From Lachnospiraceae bacterium (GTDB lineage: Bacteria > Bacillota > Clostridia > Lachnospirales > Lachnospiraceae): a DNA stretch of 64,000 nt. Position 1 is the first letter of the stretch; each line of letters begins with the position of its first letter. Where the stretch lies: assembly GCA_910575075.1 (NCBI GenBank), contig CAJTCY010000006.1, positions 124,001 to 188,000 of the forward strand. The letters are read 5' to 3'. The notes under the pieces are model-generated. The model had not been told where the DNA came from. It saw nothing but the letters and a program-made list of their open reading frames with translations, and did not search any database. Shown here piece by piece: positions 16,052 through 26,726 of this stretch. The position numbers and the translations under genes were made by a program.

Positions 16052-16924
16052 TTACTTCCTGCGCCGGAAATTAAGCGGCGTGCATTGGTATTTTTCCTTG
16101 AATAACCTGTTGAAGTAAGATACGTTGTCAAATCCGGTATCTGCGGCAATGCAGCTTATGGTGTCCTCAGAGGAAGTGAGAAGTCTCGCCGCCATAGTAA
16201 GGCGGTAATCATTTAAGTACTCTGTAAAAGGAACAGTCATGTGTGCCTTGAAAAATTTCATAAAATGGGACTTGCTGAAACCACAGATATCTGCGGCATC
16301 TTCGATCGATATTTTTTCGTGGTAATTAGTTTCTACATATTTGAGAATATTTTTAAGGCGTCCCAGAGAAGCATGGTTCTGTGGCGGCAGAAGAGTTTCT
16401 GCAAAGGATGCCAGTCCGTAAAAAAAGGAGAAGAGCTTTCCTTTGACTGCAAGCTGATAACCGGAAGAAAAGTTTTTGCAGATTTCATCTATATCGTCCA
16501 GGCATTCAGACAGTACAGAATGCGGCGGAGAACCGACCGGATAATAAGCGGCAAAAATAATTTTGCCTCGAATCAGAGGCTGAAAAAATTCTTCTGTGCA
16601 GGGGTCTTTCTGTGCCGCCATCAGTATAGAAAGCTGAAAAATAATATTTTCGTACTCCATGGAACAGTCAGAAAATTGTTGAATCGTATGGAGCTGGCCT
16701 GGCAATACAACGACAATGTCTCCCTGTGAGACTTTATATGGTTCAAGCTCCACAGTAATCGTTCCCATACCTTTCTTGATATAAATGATTTCCATCTCAT
16801 TGTGCCAATGTGCAGGTACCAGTGTAAAATCCAGAGGGATGCTGCACAAATATATGTTAAAGGAAAAATTTCCCTGCCCCTGAAAGTTTCTTTCCTGACA
16901 ATTTTCGTATTCTGAAATATTCAT
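16052..16924 (-). CDS. AraC-family transcriptional regulator with cupin sensor domain
   Basis: A 290-residue protein. The N-terminal cupin-like sensor contains HWHNEMEIIYIKKG (about residues 40-53) and GDIVVVLPGQLHT. The two C-terminal AraC HTHs (ISIEDAADICGFSKSHFMKFF and ISCIAADTGFDNVSYFNRLF, ending PLNFRRRK) bind DNA. Cupin-AraC proteins usually control sugar genes. Here the gene is divergent from glycogen phosphorylase with a 214-base gap, so control of glgP is possible but unproven. Confidence 0.88.
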   Translation of the reverse strand: MNISEYENCQERNFQGQGNFSFNIYLCSIPLDFTLVPAHWHNEMEIIYIKKGMGTITVELEPYKVSQGDIVVVLPGQLHTIQQFSDCSMEYENIIFQLSILMAAQKDPCTEEFFQPLIRGKIIFAAYYPVGSPPHSVLSECLDDIDEICKNFSSGYQLAVKGKLFSFFYGLASFAETLLPPQNHASLGRLKNILKYVETNYHEKISIEDAADICGFSKSHFMKFFKAHMTVPFTEYLNDYRLTMAARLLTSSEDTISCIAADTGFDNVSYFNRLFKEKYQCTPLNFRRRK

Positions 16925-17138
16925 AAGAAAAATTTCCTTTCTCTGATTTTGATAGTATTGTACTATATGTTGCTACCATACAGCAAGAAAAATATGGAAA
17001 AAGTGAATATACTATAAATATAAAAGCAAAAGCAGTGCAGGATTCTTCAAAATGTGTACTGCAGCGATACGGCTGAGGACAGTTCGTGGGAATAAGCAAT
17101 CAAAAAAAGGGAACGCTTAGAGTAAAAGGAGAATAAAA

Positions 17139-19397
17139 ATGAGTGTGAATGTGAGAGAATTATTGGAAAAGAAATGCTGCAATAATATCGCAGCATGCAC
17201 AGATGAAGAGATTTATTACGGTCTTTTAGGGCTTGTAAAAGAACTTGCAAAGGAAAAAGAGAGCGGCAAAGGAAAGAAAAAAATTTATTATATTTCAGCA
17301 GAATTTCTGATTGGAAAATTGCTGTCAAATAACCTGATCAATCTGGGGATTTACGATGAAGTGGCAGATATGCTGAAACAGTATGGAAAAGATATTAACC
17401 TTATCGAACAGGTGGAACCAGAACCTTCTCTTGGCAATGGCGGATTGGGACGTCTTGCGGCATGTTTTCTGGATTCCATGGCGTCATTGGGATTAAATGG
17501 AGACGGCATCGGGCTTAATTATCATTTTGGATTGTTTCTTCAGACCTTTGAAAATCATCTACAGAAGGAAAATAAAAATCCCTGGATCGAGAACGAGAGC
17601 TGGCTCACCAGAACAGATGTTTCCTACCCTGTTCAATTTGGCGGTTTTACCGTTTGGTCAAGAATGTACGACTTGGATGTGACAGGCTTTGATAACCGTA
17701 CCAATAAACTTCATTTGTTTGATATTGAGACAGTGGATGAAAGTTTGGTCAGAGATGGAATCGATTTTAATAAAGAAGATATCTGCAAGAACCTTACGCT
17801 GTTTTTATATCCAGATGATTCGGATGATGCCGGAAGGCTGCTGCGTGTATATCAGCAGTACTTTATGGTGAGCAATGCGGCGAGGCTGATTTTGCAGGAA
17901 TGTACGGCAAAAGGCTGCAAACTCTATGATCTGCCGGAATATGCGGCCATTCAGATTAATGATACGCACCCCAGTATGGTAATCCCAGAACTGATCCGTC
18001 TCCTGATGGAACAGGGCATCCGCATGAAAGATGCGATTGATATTGTCTCTAAGACCTGTGCATACACCAATCATACGATACTTGCAGAAGCACTGGAAAA
18101 ATGGCCTATGGATTATCTGAATAAGGCTGTGCCTCAGTTAATGCCGATTATACGTGAATTAGATACCATGGTAAAAGACAATTTTGCAGATAAATCGGTG
18201 GCCATTATTGACGAACAAAACCGTGTGCACATGGCGCATATGGATATCCATTACGGGTACAGCGTTAACGGGGTGGCATATCTGCATACGGAAATTTTAA
18301 AGAAAAATGAGCTTAATAATTTCTATAAAATTTATCCTGAAAAATTCAACAATAAAACGAATGGCATTACGTTCCGGCGTTGGCTGATGCATTGCAACAA
18401 AGGGCTGAGCAGCTATTTGAATGAAATCATCGGCACTGGCTGGCACAAGAATGCAGATGATCTGGAGAAATTGCTTGCTTTTGCAGATGACGCTAAGGTG
18501 CTGCAAAAACTGTTGGATATCAAGAAAGAGAATAAACGTTCCCTGGCTGCATATCTGAAAACGACTCAGGGTATTGAGATTGATGAAAATTCTATTTTCG
18601 ATATACAGATCAAACGCCTCCATGAGTACAAACGCCAGCAGATGAATGCCCTGTATGTGATTCACAAATATCTGGAAATTAAGAAAGGCAAGAAACCCGC
18701 CACGCCAGTTACAGTGATTTTTGGAGCGAAGGCAGCTCCTGCATATGTGATTGCCAAAGATATTATCCATTTGATTCTCTGCCTTCAGGAAATCATCAAT
18801 AAAGATCCAGTGGTAAGCCCTTACCTGAAAGTGGTGATGGTGGAAAATTACAATGTGACCAAAGCGGAAAAACTGATTCCGGCATGTGATATTTCTCAGC
18901 AGATTTCTCTGGCAAGTAAGGAAGCGTCAGGTACAGGAAATATGAAATTCATGCTGAATGGAGCCGTAACACTTGGAACGATGGACGGCGCTAATGTGGA
19001 GATTGCAGACTTGGTGGGAGAGGATAATATTTATATATTCGGCGAAAGTTCTGATACAGTGATTGAACATTATGAGAAAGCAGATTATGTTTCCAAAGAA
19101 TATTATGAAGAAGACGAAGATATTAAGGAAGCAGTTGATTTTATTGTCAGTGATGAGATGCTGAAAGTAGGTCAGAAGGAAAATCTGGAGCGTCTCTATA
19201 AGGAACTGCTGAATAAAGACTGGTTTATGACTCTGCTTGATTATAAAGACTATGCAGCAAAAAGGGAAGAATGCTACAGAGATTATGAAGACCGAATGGC
19301 ATGGGCAAAGAAGATGCTGATAAATACGGCCAAAGCAGGATTCTTTTCCTCGGATCGAACGATCGCAGAGTATAATAAGGATATCTGGAAATTATAG
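17139..19397 (+). CDS. glgP: Glycogen/alpha-glucan phosphorylase
   Basis: A 752-residue GT35 phosphorylase that releases glucose-1-phosphate from glycogen or maltodextrins in the cytoplasm. Seen: [21 protein letters not shown] near the N-terminus, [12 protein letters not shown], the RIHEYKRQ-type motif ([12 protein letters not shown]) and the pyridoxal-phosphate lysine in [10 protein letters not shown] (Lys603). It is somewhat shorter than the E. coli enzymes because of a shorter N-terminus, as usual for clostridial versions. It is alone, with its own terminator; no glgB or malQ is near. The divergent AraC gene may regulate it. Confidence 0.95.
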   Translation: MSVNVRELLEKKCCNNIAACTDEEIYYGLLGLVKELAKEKESGKGKKKIYYISAEFLIGKLLSNNLINLGIYDEVADMLKQYGKDINLIEQVEPEPSLGNGGLGRLAACFLDSMASLGLNGDGIGLNYHFGLFLQTFENHLQKENKNPWIENESWLTRTDVSYPVQFGGFTVWSRMYDLDVTGFDNRTNKLHLFDIETVDESLVRDGIDFNKEDICKNLTLFLYPDDSDDAGRLLRVYQQYFMVSNAARLILQECTAKGCKLYDLPEYAAIQINDTHPSMVIPELIRLLMEQGIRMKDAIDIVSKTCAYTNHTILAEALEKWPMDYLNKAVPQLMPIIRELDTMVKDNFADKSVAIIDEQNRVHMAHMDIHYGYSVNGVAYLHTEILKKNELNNFYKIYPEKFNNKTNGITFRRWLMHCNKGLSSYLNEIIGTGWHKNADDLEKLLAFADDAKVLQKLLDIKKENKRSLAAYLKTTQGIEIDENSIFDIQIKRLHEYKRQQMNALYVIHKYLEIKKGKKPATPVTVIFGAKAAPAYVIAKDIIHLILCLQEIINKDPVVSPYLKVVMVENYNVTKAEKLIPACDISQQISLASKEASGTGNMKFMLNGAVTLGTMDGANVEIADLVGEDNIYIFGESSDTVIEHYEKADYVSKEYYEEDEDIKEAVDFIVSDEMLKVGQKENLERLYKELLNKDWFMTLLDYKDYAAKREECYRDYEDRMAWAKKMLINTAKAGFFSSDRTIAEYNKDIWKL

Positions 19398-19419
19398 GAA
19401 AATGGAATAATGATAGATA

Positions 19420-19454
19420 AAAGGGACGTTTCGTTGCAAGACGTCCCTTTTTTG
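19420..19454 (+). terminator. Terminator of glgP
   Basis: AAAGGGACGT (19420-19429) pairs with ACGTCCCTTT (19441-19450), followed by TTTT. Confidence 0.9.
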
Positions 19455-19480
19455 ATATTTCAAAGTTTCTATGTCTGATT

Positions 19481-19562
19481 TAGGAAATTGCGAAACTCAG
19501 TCATTTTTTGAAGTGTATATGGAATTTGGATAATTTAGTTGTCGAGAAACTGCAAAATTTTC
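19481..19562. repeat. Degenerate copy of the TAGGTAATTGCGAAACT repeat family
   Basis: TAGGAAATTGCGAAACTCAG at 19481-19500 matches the left arm of the hairpin at 3997. The right side (ATAATTTAGTTGTCGAGAAACTGC) is decayed. The rest of the 437-base gap to gltB is AT-rich; apart from the terminator and the gltB promoter I see nothing else in it. Confidence 0.45.
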
Positions 19563-19749
19563 AAACAATTTAGAGAAAGAGAAAGAAATGTCTCCTGTAA
19601 GCTTATAAAATAAGAAAAAAATCTTGGGAAATACGGCTTGAATTGTTTTGAAACAAAAAATAATAAAGAAAAAACAAAAAAATTAACTGATAATTTTAGT
19701 GAAATACATATTATATTCAAATTATCAGTCAATTAAAAGAAAAATATGG

Positions 19750-19778
19750 TTTACAAGAGCGAAAAAAAGGTGTATAGT
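19750..19778 (+). promoter_or_regulatory. Promoter of gltB-gltD
   Basis: TTTACA (19750-19755) and TATAGT (19773-19778) with a 17-base spacer, 57 bases upstream of the gltB ATG. No riboswitch-like structure was recognised in the short leader. Confidence 0.6.
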
Positions 19779-19834
19779 ATTTTACAGAGCAGTACTTCAC
19801 CATGGCAAAGTGGTAAAAACAGGGAGGACAAGAG

Positions 19835-22800
19835 ATGCAGGAGACAAAAAGAACAGCAATGGGAATGTATGATCCCAGATTTGAACATGACAACTGCGGA
19901 ATTGGTGCAGTAGTAAATATCAAAGGCATCAAGACCCATAAAACAGTAGAAAACGCGCTTAAAATTGTTGAGAATTTAAAACACAGAGCTGGAAAGGATG
20001 CAGAAGGCAAGACTGGAGACGGCGTGGGAATTCTTCTGCAGATTTCTCATAAATTTTTTCAAAAGGCAGCGAAAGAAGCTGGAATTATTTTGGGAGAAGA
20101 ACGGGATTATGGAATTGGTATGTTTTTCTTTTCCCAGGATGAGTTGAAACGCAATCAGGCAAAGAAAATGTTTGAAGTGATTGTCAGGAAAGAGGGCATG
20201 GAATTTCTGGGCTGGCGGCAGGTGCCTATTGCCCCTGAGAAATTAGGCAAGAAGGCCGTGGACTGTATGCCTTATATCATGCAGGGATTTGTAAAACGTC
20301 CCAGTAATCTGAACAGAGGGCTGGATTTTGACCGCAGGCTGTATGTAGCTCGGCGGGTGTTTGAGCAGTCCAATGACGATACGTATGTGGTTTCTCTTTC
20401 CAGCCGTACTATTGTATACAAAGGAATGTTTCTGGTGGAGCAGCTCCGTCAGTTTTTTGGCGATCTGCAGGATCAGGATTATGAATCAGCAATTGCAACC
20501 GTGCATTCCAGATTTTCTACCAATACCAATCCAAGCTGGGAGCGCGCGCATCCTAACCGTTTTATCGTGCATAACGGAGAAATCAATACCATTCGCGGAA
20601 ATGCTGATAAAATGCTTGCCAGAGAGGAAACCATGGAATCAGAGCATTTGCGCGGAGAGCTGCAGAAGGTGCTTCCGGTGGTGAATGCAGAAGGTTCTGA
20701 TTCTGCGAGATTGGATAATACTCTGGAATTTTTGGTGATGAGTGGTATGGATCTGCCCCTGGCAGTGATGATTACCATTCCGGAACCCTGGGCGAATAAC
20801 CGGATTATGAGCCAGAAGAAAAAGGATTTCTACCAGTATTACGCCACCATGATGGAACCTTGGGACGGCCCGGCATCTATCTTGTTCAGCGACGGGGATA
20901 TTATAGGCGCTATCCTGGACCGGAACGGCCTGCGTCCCTCTCGTTATTATATTACAGAAGATGACTATCTGATTTTATCTTCGGAAGTGGGAGTGCTTGA
21001 TATTCCGCCTACGAAGATTGTGGCGAAAGAGCGCCTGCGTCCCGGGAAAATGCTTCTGGTGGATACCGTTCAGGGAAGAGTGATTGATGATGATGAGTTA
21101 AAAGAAAAATACGCAGGCAGGCAGCCTTATGGTGAATGGCTGGACCGGAATTTAATCAAGCTCTCAGATTTGAAAATCCCCAATCAGCGGGTGCCGGAAT
21201 ATCAAAGCGAAGAGCGGCAGAGGCTGCAGAAAACCTTTGGCTATACCTATGAATCTTTAAAAGAGTCCATACTTCCCATGGCGAAAAACGGTGGGGAGGC
21301 AACGGCGGCAATGGGAATTGATACCCCTCTGGCTGCACTGGCAGGAGATCATCAGCCCCTTTTTAACTATTTTAAACAAAAATTTGCTCAGGTGACGAAC
21401 CCGCCGATTGACTCTATCCGGGAAGAAGTGGTAACCAGTACGACTGTGTATATTGGAGAGGACGGCAATCTGCTGGAAGAAAAGCCTATGAATTGCCAGG
21501 TATTAAAGGTGGATAATCCGATTCTTACAAATACGGATCTCATGAAAATTAAGGCCATGAAAGTGGAGGGCTTTCATGTGGTGGAGATTCCCATTACTTA
21601 CTATAAAAATACCAGTCTGGAAAAAGCTATTGACCGTTTGTTTGTGGAGGCAGACCGGGCGTATCGGGATGGAGCCAACATTCTGATTTTATCAGACCGG
21701 AGTGTGGACGAAAATCATGTGCCGATACCGTCTCTCCTTGCTGTGTCAGCTTTGCAGCAGTATCTGATTAAGACCAAGAAGCGCACGGCGCTGGCTATGA
21801 TACTGGAGTCTGGAGAACCCAGAGAAGTTCATCATTTTGCGACGCTTTTAGGGTACGGCGCCTGTGCCATCAATCCCTATCTGGCTCAGGATACGGTTAA
21901 GCAGCTGATTGACGAACATATGCTGGATAAGGATTACTATGCGGCGGTGGAGGATTACAATAACGCAATTCTTCACGGTATTGTAAAGATTGCCGCAAAA
22001 ATGGGGATTTCAACCATCCAATCTTATCAGGGAGCCAAGATTTTTGAGGCGATCGGAATCAGTGCGGATGTGATTGAGAAATATTTTACCAATACGGTAA
22101 GCCGTATCGGCGGCATTACCTTAAAGGATATTGAAGAAGATGTGGACGCTCTGCATTCCAGCGCCTATGATCCTCTGGGTCTGGAGACAGATTTAACGTT
22201 AGAGAGCCGCGGACGCCATAAGATGCGCAGCGGCGCCGACAGTCATCTCTATAATCCGGTGACCATTCATCTTTTGCAGGAATCTACGAAAAGAGGCGAT
22301 TATAAGCTCTTTAAACAATATACTCAAGCGGCGGATGCGCAGGAGAAAAATGCGAATATCCGAGGTATGATGGCTTTTCGTTATCCCAAAAAAGGTATTC
22401 CTCTGGAGGAAGTGGAGAGTGTAGAATCCATTGTAACACGTTTTAAGACAGGAGCCATGTCCTACGGCTCTATTTCTCAGGAAGCGCATGAAACTCTGGC
22501 GATTGCCATGAACCGCCTTCATGGAAAATCAAACAGCGGAGAGGGCGGAGAAAGCCCGGAGCGTCTGACGGCAGGCAGGGATGGTGTAAACCGCTGTTCT
22601 GCCATCAAGCAGGTGGCGTCTGGAAGGTTTGGGGTTACCAGTCAGTATCTGGTGAGCGCAAAAGAGATACAGATAAAAATGGCCCAGGGAGCCAAACCGG
22701 GAGAGGGAGGACATCTTCCGGGACAAAAAGTATATCCCTGGATTGCAAAAACCAGGCTGTCCACACCGGGCGTGTCTTTGATTTCTCCGCCGCCGCACCA

Positions 22801-24379
22801 TGATATTTATTCCATAGAGGATTTGGAGCAGTTGATTTATGATTTGAAAAATTCCAACCGCCAGGCAAGAATTACGGTGAAATTGGTATCAGAGGCCGGC
22901 GTAGGTACCGTTGCAGCCGGTGTGGCAAAGGCGGGAGCCCAGGTTGTCCTGATTTCTGGTTATGACGGAGGAACCGGAGCAGCGCCCAGCAGTTCTATCC
23001 ACAATGCAGGTCTTCCATGGGAACTGGGTCTTTCTGAGACGCATCAGACATTGATCCTCAATGGTCTGCGCAATAAGGTGCGGATTGAGACGGACGGAAA
23101 ACTGATGACTGGGCGTGATGTGGCAATTGCTGCCATGCTGGGAGCAGAGGAATTTGGTTTCGCCACGGCTCCTCTGGTAACCATGGGCTGTGTGATGATG
23201 CGTGTCTGCAATCTGGATACCTGTCCGGCGGGGATTGCAACTCAGAATCCTGAATTGCGGAAACGATTTGCAGGAAAACCGGAATATGTTGTGAATTTTA
23301 TGCGTTTCATTGCCGAGGAACTGCGGGAATATATGGCAAAATTAGGCGTCCGTACTGTGGATGAACTGGTAGGGCGAAGCGATCTGCTGAAAGTCCGCGA
23401 AGATTTGAAAGGAAGAGAAAAGGAACTGGACTTGTCTGCTATTTTGCACAATCCCTTTGCAGGGCCTAAGGAGAAGGTGATTTTTGACCCCACCCAAGTT
23501 TATGATTTTGAACTGGAAAAGACCAAAGATGAGAAGATTTTATTGAAGCAGTTAAAATCAGCTCTGGAGAGCGGGCAGAAACGCAGCATTGACGTGGAAG
23601 TTACCAATACGGACCGGGCATTCGGTACAATTTTCGGTTCCGAGATTACCAGGCGTTATGTGAACAGTCTGGAAGAAGACACGTTCCTGGTGAAGTGTAC
23701 CGGAGCAGGCGGACAGAGTTTTGGGGCCTTTATCCCCAAAGGGCTGACCCTGGAACTGGTGGGTGACAGCAACGACTATTTTGGAAAAGGATTGTCTGGC
23801 GGCAAGCTGGTAGTTTATCCTCCAGCGGGAGTGAAATACCGACAGGATGAAAACATCATTATTGGAAACGTAGCGCTTTATGGAGCTACCAGCGGAAAGG
23901 CGTTTATCAACGGTGTTGCCGGAGAACGGTTCTGTGTCCGTAATTCCGGGGCAAATGCAGTGGTAGAGGGTGTAGGAGACCATGGCTGTGAATATATGAC
24001 TGGCGGCAGGGTAGTTGTTCTTGGCAAAACCGGGAAAAACTTCGCAGCAGGCATGAGCGGCGGTATTGCCTATGTATTGGACGAGGACAGTGACCTGTAC
24101 ACCAGAATCAATAAAGAAATGGTATTTTCCCAGGAGATTACCTCTAAATATGATGTGATGGAATTGAAGGATATGATAAAAGAACATGTGGCATTGACAA
24201 ATTCCTGCAAAGGGAAGGAGGTTCTGGATCATTTCAGCCAGTACCTGCCCAAATTCAAGAAGATTGTACCTTATGACTATAACCGGATGATGATGGCAAT
24301 TGTCCAGATGGAGGAAAAAGGCTTAAGCTCAGAACAGGCACAGATAGAGGCGTTTTATGCCAATACGAATTTGGTGTAA
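19835..24379 (+). CDS. gltB: Glutamate synthase (NADPH), large subunit
   Basis: A 1514-residue GOGAT alpha subunit that converts 2-oxoglutarate and glutamine to two glutamates. A class II amidotransferase domain comes first: DNCGIGA, with Cys21 as the probable mature N-terminal nucleophile after removal of a 20-residue propeptide. Central and FMN-binding domains follow (GGTGAAPSSSIHNAGLPWEL). The 3Fe-4S cysteines are in CVMMRVCNLDTCPAGIATQ, and a C-terminal beta-helix GXGXG domain ends the protein. GGGAGG precedes the ATG. It is followed 90 bases on by gltD, completing the enzyme. Confidence 0.97.
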   Translation: MQETKRTAMGMYDPRFEHDNCGIGAVVNIKGIKTHKTVENALKIVENLKHRAGKDAEGKTGDGVGILLQISHKFFQKAAKEAGIILGEERDYGIGMFFFSQDELKRNQAKKMFEVIVRKEGMEFLGWRQVPIAPEKLGKKAVDCMPYIMQGFVKRPSNLNRGLDFDRRLYVARRVFEQSNDDTYVVSLSSRTIVYKGMFLVEQLRQFFGDLQDQDYESAIATVHSRFSTNTNPSWERAHPNRFIVHNGEINTIRGNADKMLAREETMESEHLRGELQKVLPVVNAEGSDSARLDNTLEFLVMSGMDLPLAVMITIPEPWANNRIMSQKKKDFYQYYATMMEPWDGPASILFSDGDIIGAILDRNGLRPSRYYITEDDYLILSSEVGVLDIPPTKIVAKERLRPGKMLLVDTVQGRVIDDDELKEKYAGRQPYGEWLDRNLIKLSDLKIPNQRVPEYQSEERQRLQKTFGYTYESLKESILPMAKNGGEATAAMGIDTPLAALAGDHQPLFNYFKQKFAQVTNPPIDSIREEVVTSTTVYIGEDGNLLEEKPMNCQVLKVDNPILTNTDLMKIKAMKVEGFHVVEIPITYYKNTSLEKAIDRLFVEADRAYRDGANILILSDRSVDENHVPIPSLLAVSALQQYLIKTKKRTALAMILESGEPREVHHFATLLGYGACAINPYLAQDTVKQLIDEHMLDKDYYAAVEDYNNAILHGIVKIAAKMGISTIQSYQGAKIFEAIGISADVIEKYFTNTVSRIGGITLKDIEEDVDALHSSAYDPLGLETDLTLESRGRHKMRSGADSHLYNPVTIHLLQESTKRGDYKLFKQYTQAADAQEKNANIRGMMAFRYPKKGIPLEEVESVESIVTRFKTGAMSYGSISQEAHETLAIAMNRLHGKSNSGEGGESPERLTAGRDGVNRCSAIKQVASGRFGVTSQYLVSAKEIQIKMAQGAKPGEGGHLPGQKVYPWIAKTRLSTPGVSLISPPPHHDIYSIEDLEQLIYDLKNSNRQARITVKLVSEAGVGTVAAGVAKAGAQVVLISGYDGGTGAAPSSSIHNAGLPWELGLSETHQTLILNGLRNKVRIETDGKLMTGRDVAIAAMLGAEEFGFATAPLVTMGCVMMRVCNLDTCPAGIATQNPELRKRFAGKPEYVVNFMRFIAEELREYMAKLGVRTVDELVGRSDLLKVREDLKGREKELDLSAILHNPFAGPKEKVIFDPTQVYDFELEKTKDEKILLKQLKSALESGQKRSIDVEVTNTDRAFGTIFGSEITRRYVNSLEEDTFLVKCTGAGGQSFGAFIPKGLTLELVGDSNDYFGKGLSGGKLVVYPPAGVKYRQDENIIIGNVALYGATSGKAFINGVAGERFCVRNSGANAVVEGVGDHGCEYMTGGRVVVLGKTGKNFAAGMSGGIAYVLDEDSDLYTRINKEMVFSQEITSKYDVMELKDMIKEHVALTNSCKGKEVLDHFSQYLPKFKKIVPYDYNRMMMAIVQMEEKGLSSEQAQIEAFYANTNLV

Positions 24380-24469
24380 AGAACCCTGATGTCTTAGGTA
24401 CGATGAAAATTAAGTTCTTTGATGTATTAGGATAAGTCAACAAAGTGAGAATTTAAGGAGGAAGTTGTC

Positions 24470-25960
24470 ATGGGAAAACCAACAGGATTTATGGAATATG
24501 ACAGACAGACAGCAGAAGCTGCGGCGCCAAAGGAGCGAATCAAGCATTTTAACGAATTTCATACGCCTCTTAGCCAGGAAGAACAACGCAGACAGGGCGC
24601 CCGCTGCATGGCATGCGGCGTTCCTTTCTGCCAGTCAGGCATGGACATTATGGGGATGACTTCTGGATGTCCTCTGCACAATCTTGTGCCTGAGTGGAAT
24701 GATCTGATTTATACGGGAAACTGGCAGCAGGCATACAGCCGCTTGAAGAAGACCAATAATTTTCCGGAATTTACAGCAAGAGTGTGTCCGGCTCTCTGCG
24801 AGGCAGCCTGCACCTGCAGTCATTATGGTGACGCTGTTTCTGTCAAGGAAAATGAATATGGCATTGTTGAGTTCGCTTATGAACAGGGATATGCCAAGGC
24901 GAAACCTCCTAAGGTGCGCACGGGGAAAAAGGTGGCAGTCATTGGTTCTGGTCCGGCAGGGCTGGCAGCGGCAGACCAGCTCAACAAGCGGGGACATATG
25001 GTGACTGTATATGAAAGGGATGACCGCCTGGGAGGGCTTCTGATGTATGGCATTCCCAATATGAAATTAGAAAAGCATATTATTGAGCGCAAGATTAATA
25101 TAATGAAAGAAGAAGGCGTGGAATTTGTCACTGGCGTAAATGTGGGTAGGGATGTAAAGGCGTCCAAACTGCTGAAAGAATATGACAGGGTGATTCTTGC
25201 CTGCGGAGCCAAAAATCCACGGGATATCAAGGTTCCTGGGAGGGATGCCAAAAACATTTATTTTGCGGTGGATTTCCTGGCGGCAACTACAAGGAGTTTG
25301 CTGGATTCGGAATTAAAAGATAACAAGTATATTTCTGCTAAAGGCAAAAAAGTGGTGGTAATTGGCGGAGGCGATACAGGAAATGACTGCGTGGGAACAG
25401 CAATCCGACACGGGGCTGCTTCGGTAGTGCAGCTTGAAATGATGCCGAAAGCGCCAGATCAGCGCAGTGAGGATAACCCCTGGCCCCAGTGGCCTAAAGT
25501 CTGTAAGACAGATTATGGACAGCAGGAAGCCATTGCAGTCTTTGGCAGTGACCCCAGAATTTATCAGACCACAGTGAAGGAATTCCTGAAAGATAAAAAT
25601 GGAAATCTCTGCGGTCTTACCACTGTAAAACTGGAGAGCAAAAAGGATGAAAAAACCGGGCGCTTGATGATGGCGGAAGTTCCTGGAACAGAAAGTAAGA
25701 TGGATGCAGATCTGGTCTTGATTGCCGCTGGTTTTCTAGGTGCGGAGAAGTATATTGCAGATGCGTTTCATGTCTCTTTAAATGAGCGCGCCAATGTACA
25801 GACAGAACAGGGACATTACCATACCAGTGTGAAAAATGTTTTTGCAGCAGGGGATATGCGCAGAGGCCAGTCTCTGGTGGTATGGGCAATCCGGGAAGGC
25901 AGAGAGGCAGCCCGGGAAGTGGATTTCAGTCTGATGGGTTATACGAATCTGGAAGCGTAA
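24470..25960 (+). CDS. gltD: Glutamate synthase (NADPH), small subunit
   Basis: A 496-residue beta subunit that oxidises NADPH through FAD and passes electrons over Fe-S clusters to GltB. The N-terminal helical Fe-S domain ([11 protein letters not shown], then CP/CxxxC sites) is followed by the FAD site [14 protein letters not shown] and the NADPH site [16 protein letters not shown]. The C-terminal [17 protein letters not shown] closes the FAD site. AAGGAGGAAG precedes the ATG. It is co-directional with gltB and presumably co-transcribed. Confidence 0.96.
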   Translation: MGKPTGFMEYDRQTAEAAAPKERIKHFNEFHTPLSQEEQRRQGARCMACGVPFCQSGMDIMGMTSGCPLHNLVPEWNDLIYTGNWQQAYSRLKKTNNFPEFTARVCPALCEAACTCSHYGDAVSVKENEYGIVEFAYEQGYAKAKPPKVRTGKKVAVIGSGPAGLAAADQLNKRGHMVTVYERDDRLGGLLMYGIPNMKLEKHIIERKINIMKEEGVEFVTGVNVGRDVKASKLLKEYDRVILACGAKNPRDIKVPGRDAKNIYFAVDFLAATTRSLLDSELKDNKYISAKGKKVVVIGGGDTGNDCVGTAIRHGAASVVQLEMMPKAPDQRSEDNPWPQWPKVCKTDYGQQEAIAVFGSDPRIYQTTVKEFLKDKNGNLCGLTTVKLESKKDEKTGRLMMAEVPGTESKMDADLVLIAAGFLGAEKYIADAFHVSLNERANVQTEQGHYHTSVKNVFAAGDMRRGQSLVVWAIREGREAAREVDFSLMGYTNLEA

Positions 25961-25966
25961 CTTTTA

Positions 25967-26035
25967 AAAAGTGTTTCCATTACTTTGTGCTGGAGATATT
26001 TTGGTATTATAAAATCAAAAAATGGGGAAACTCAA
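25967..26035 (-). mobile_element. MITE-like element, half copy D
   Basis: Read on the minus strand, it matches the left half of the full element at 14621: TTGAGTTTCCCC at the outer end (26035), the TTTTTTGATTTTATAATACC stretch, then CCAGCACAAAGTAATGGAAACACT at the inner end. It stops at the same internal position as the copy at 50512-50580. It lies just after gltD. Confidence 0.75.
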
Positions 26036-26153
26036 GCTTTTTAACTATACGAAATTATAATTTTTTTCCAAATTCTGCAAGGATTTTCTCCTTTTAATCG
26101 TATTATAAGTGAAACAGGTTATAATGGCAGTTAATAAGGAGGAAATAAATAAA

Positions 26154-26606
26154 ATGACAAAATCAATCATGTTTGGAATGATCGGAGGAATGACAGTTGC
26201 TATAGGAGCTATTGCACTTCCGGCGAGCAATTTTTCTGTCCAAAGCGAAAATGCAGCAGGAGGCAGTACGCAGCCTGCGGTAACACAGGACTATGCAGAA
26301 ACAACCCAGATTTATGCAGAGCCAGCGGTGGCTCAGCAGTACACAGAGGCAGTGGGTCAGGGTTATGGATGCGATTATGTGGATGGACATCATACAGATA
26401 CATGTCCCTATGTGGATGAGAACCATACAGATTTGTGTCCGTTTGTAGATGAGAATCATGACGGGATCTGTGATCTTGGAAACCATCACTCTTCCAATTA
26501 CAGCGGCGGCAGCACAAACAGTGATACGGTTTCGGCTCCGGCACAGGGAACAGGATATGGAAGACATCATTCAGAAAGCGGGCACCATGGAGGAAGGCAT
26601 CACTGA
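26154..26606 (+). CDS. Small exported His/Asp-rich repeat protein
   Basis: A 150-residue protein with an N-terminal hydrophobic segment (IMFGMIGGMTVAIGAIALPAS) that reads as a signal peptide or anchor. In the middle are three related repeats, YVDGHHTDTCP, YVDENHTDLCP and FVDENHDGICD, the last resembling a calcium-loop DxNxDG. The tail is His-rich (GRHHSESGHHGGRHH). AAGGAGG at 26136-26142 supports ATG 26154; an earlier in-frame ATG at 26109 has no ribosome site. The function is unknown; the composition suggests surface metal binding. It sits 120 bases upstream of an ECF sigma factor gene, separated by a terminator. Confidence 0.75.
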   Translation: MTKSIMFGMIGGMTVAIGAIALPASNFSVQSENAAGGSTQPAVTQDYAETTQIYAEPAVAQQYTEAVGQGYGCDYVDGHHTDTCPYVDENHTDLCPFVDENHDGICDLGNHHSSNYSGGSTNSDTVSAPAQGTGYGRHHSESGHHGGRHH

Positions 26607-26625
26607 TGTATAGGAGAATATGCGC

Positions 26626-26669
26626 AGGGGCTGTCACATTAAGAAATTAATGAGACAGCCTCTTTTTTT
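26626..26669 (+). terminator. Terminator after the His-rich protein gene
   Basis: AGGGGCTGTC (26626-26635) pairs with GACAGCCTCT (26653-26662) with one mismatch, followed by TTTTTTT. Confidence 0.85.
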
Positions 26670-26726
26670 AGAATGAAAACTGACGGATTCTGGTGTATAA
26701 TATGGCCAGGAGGAGGTGGCGCATAA

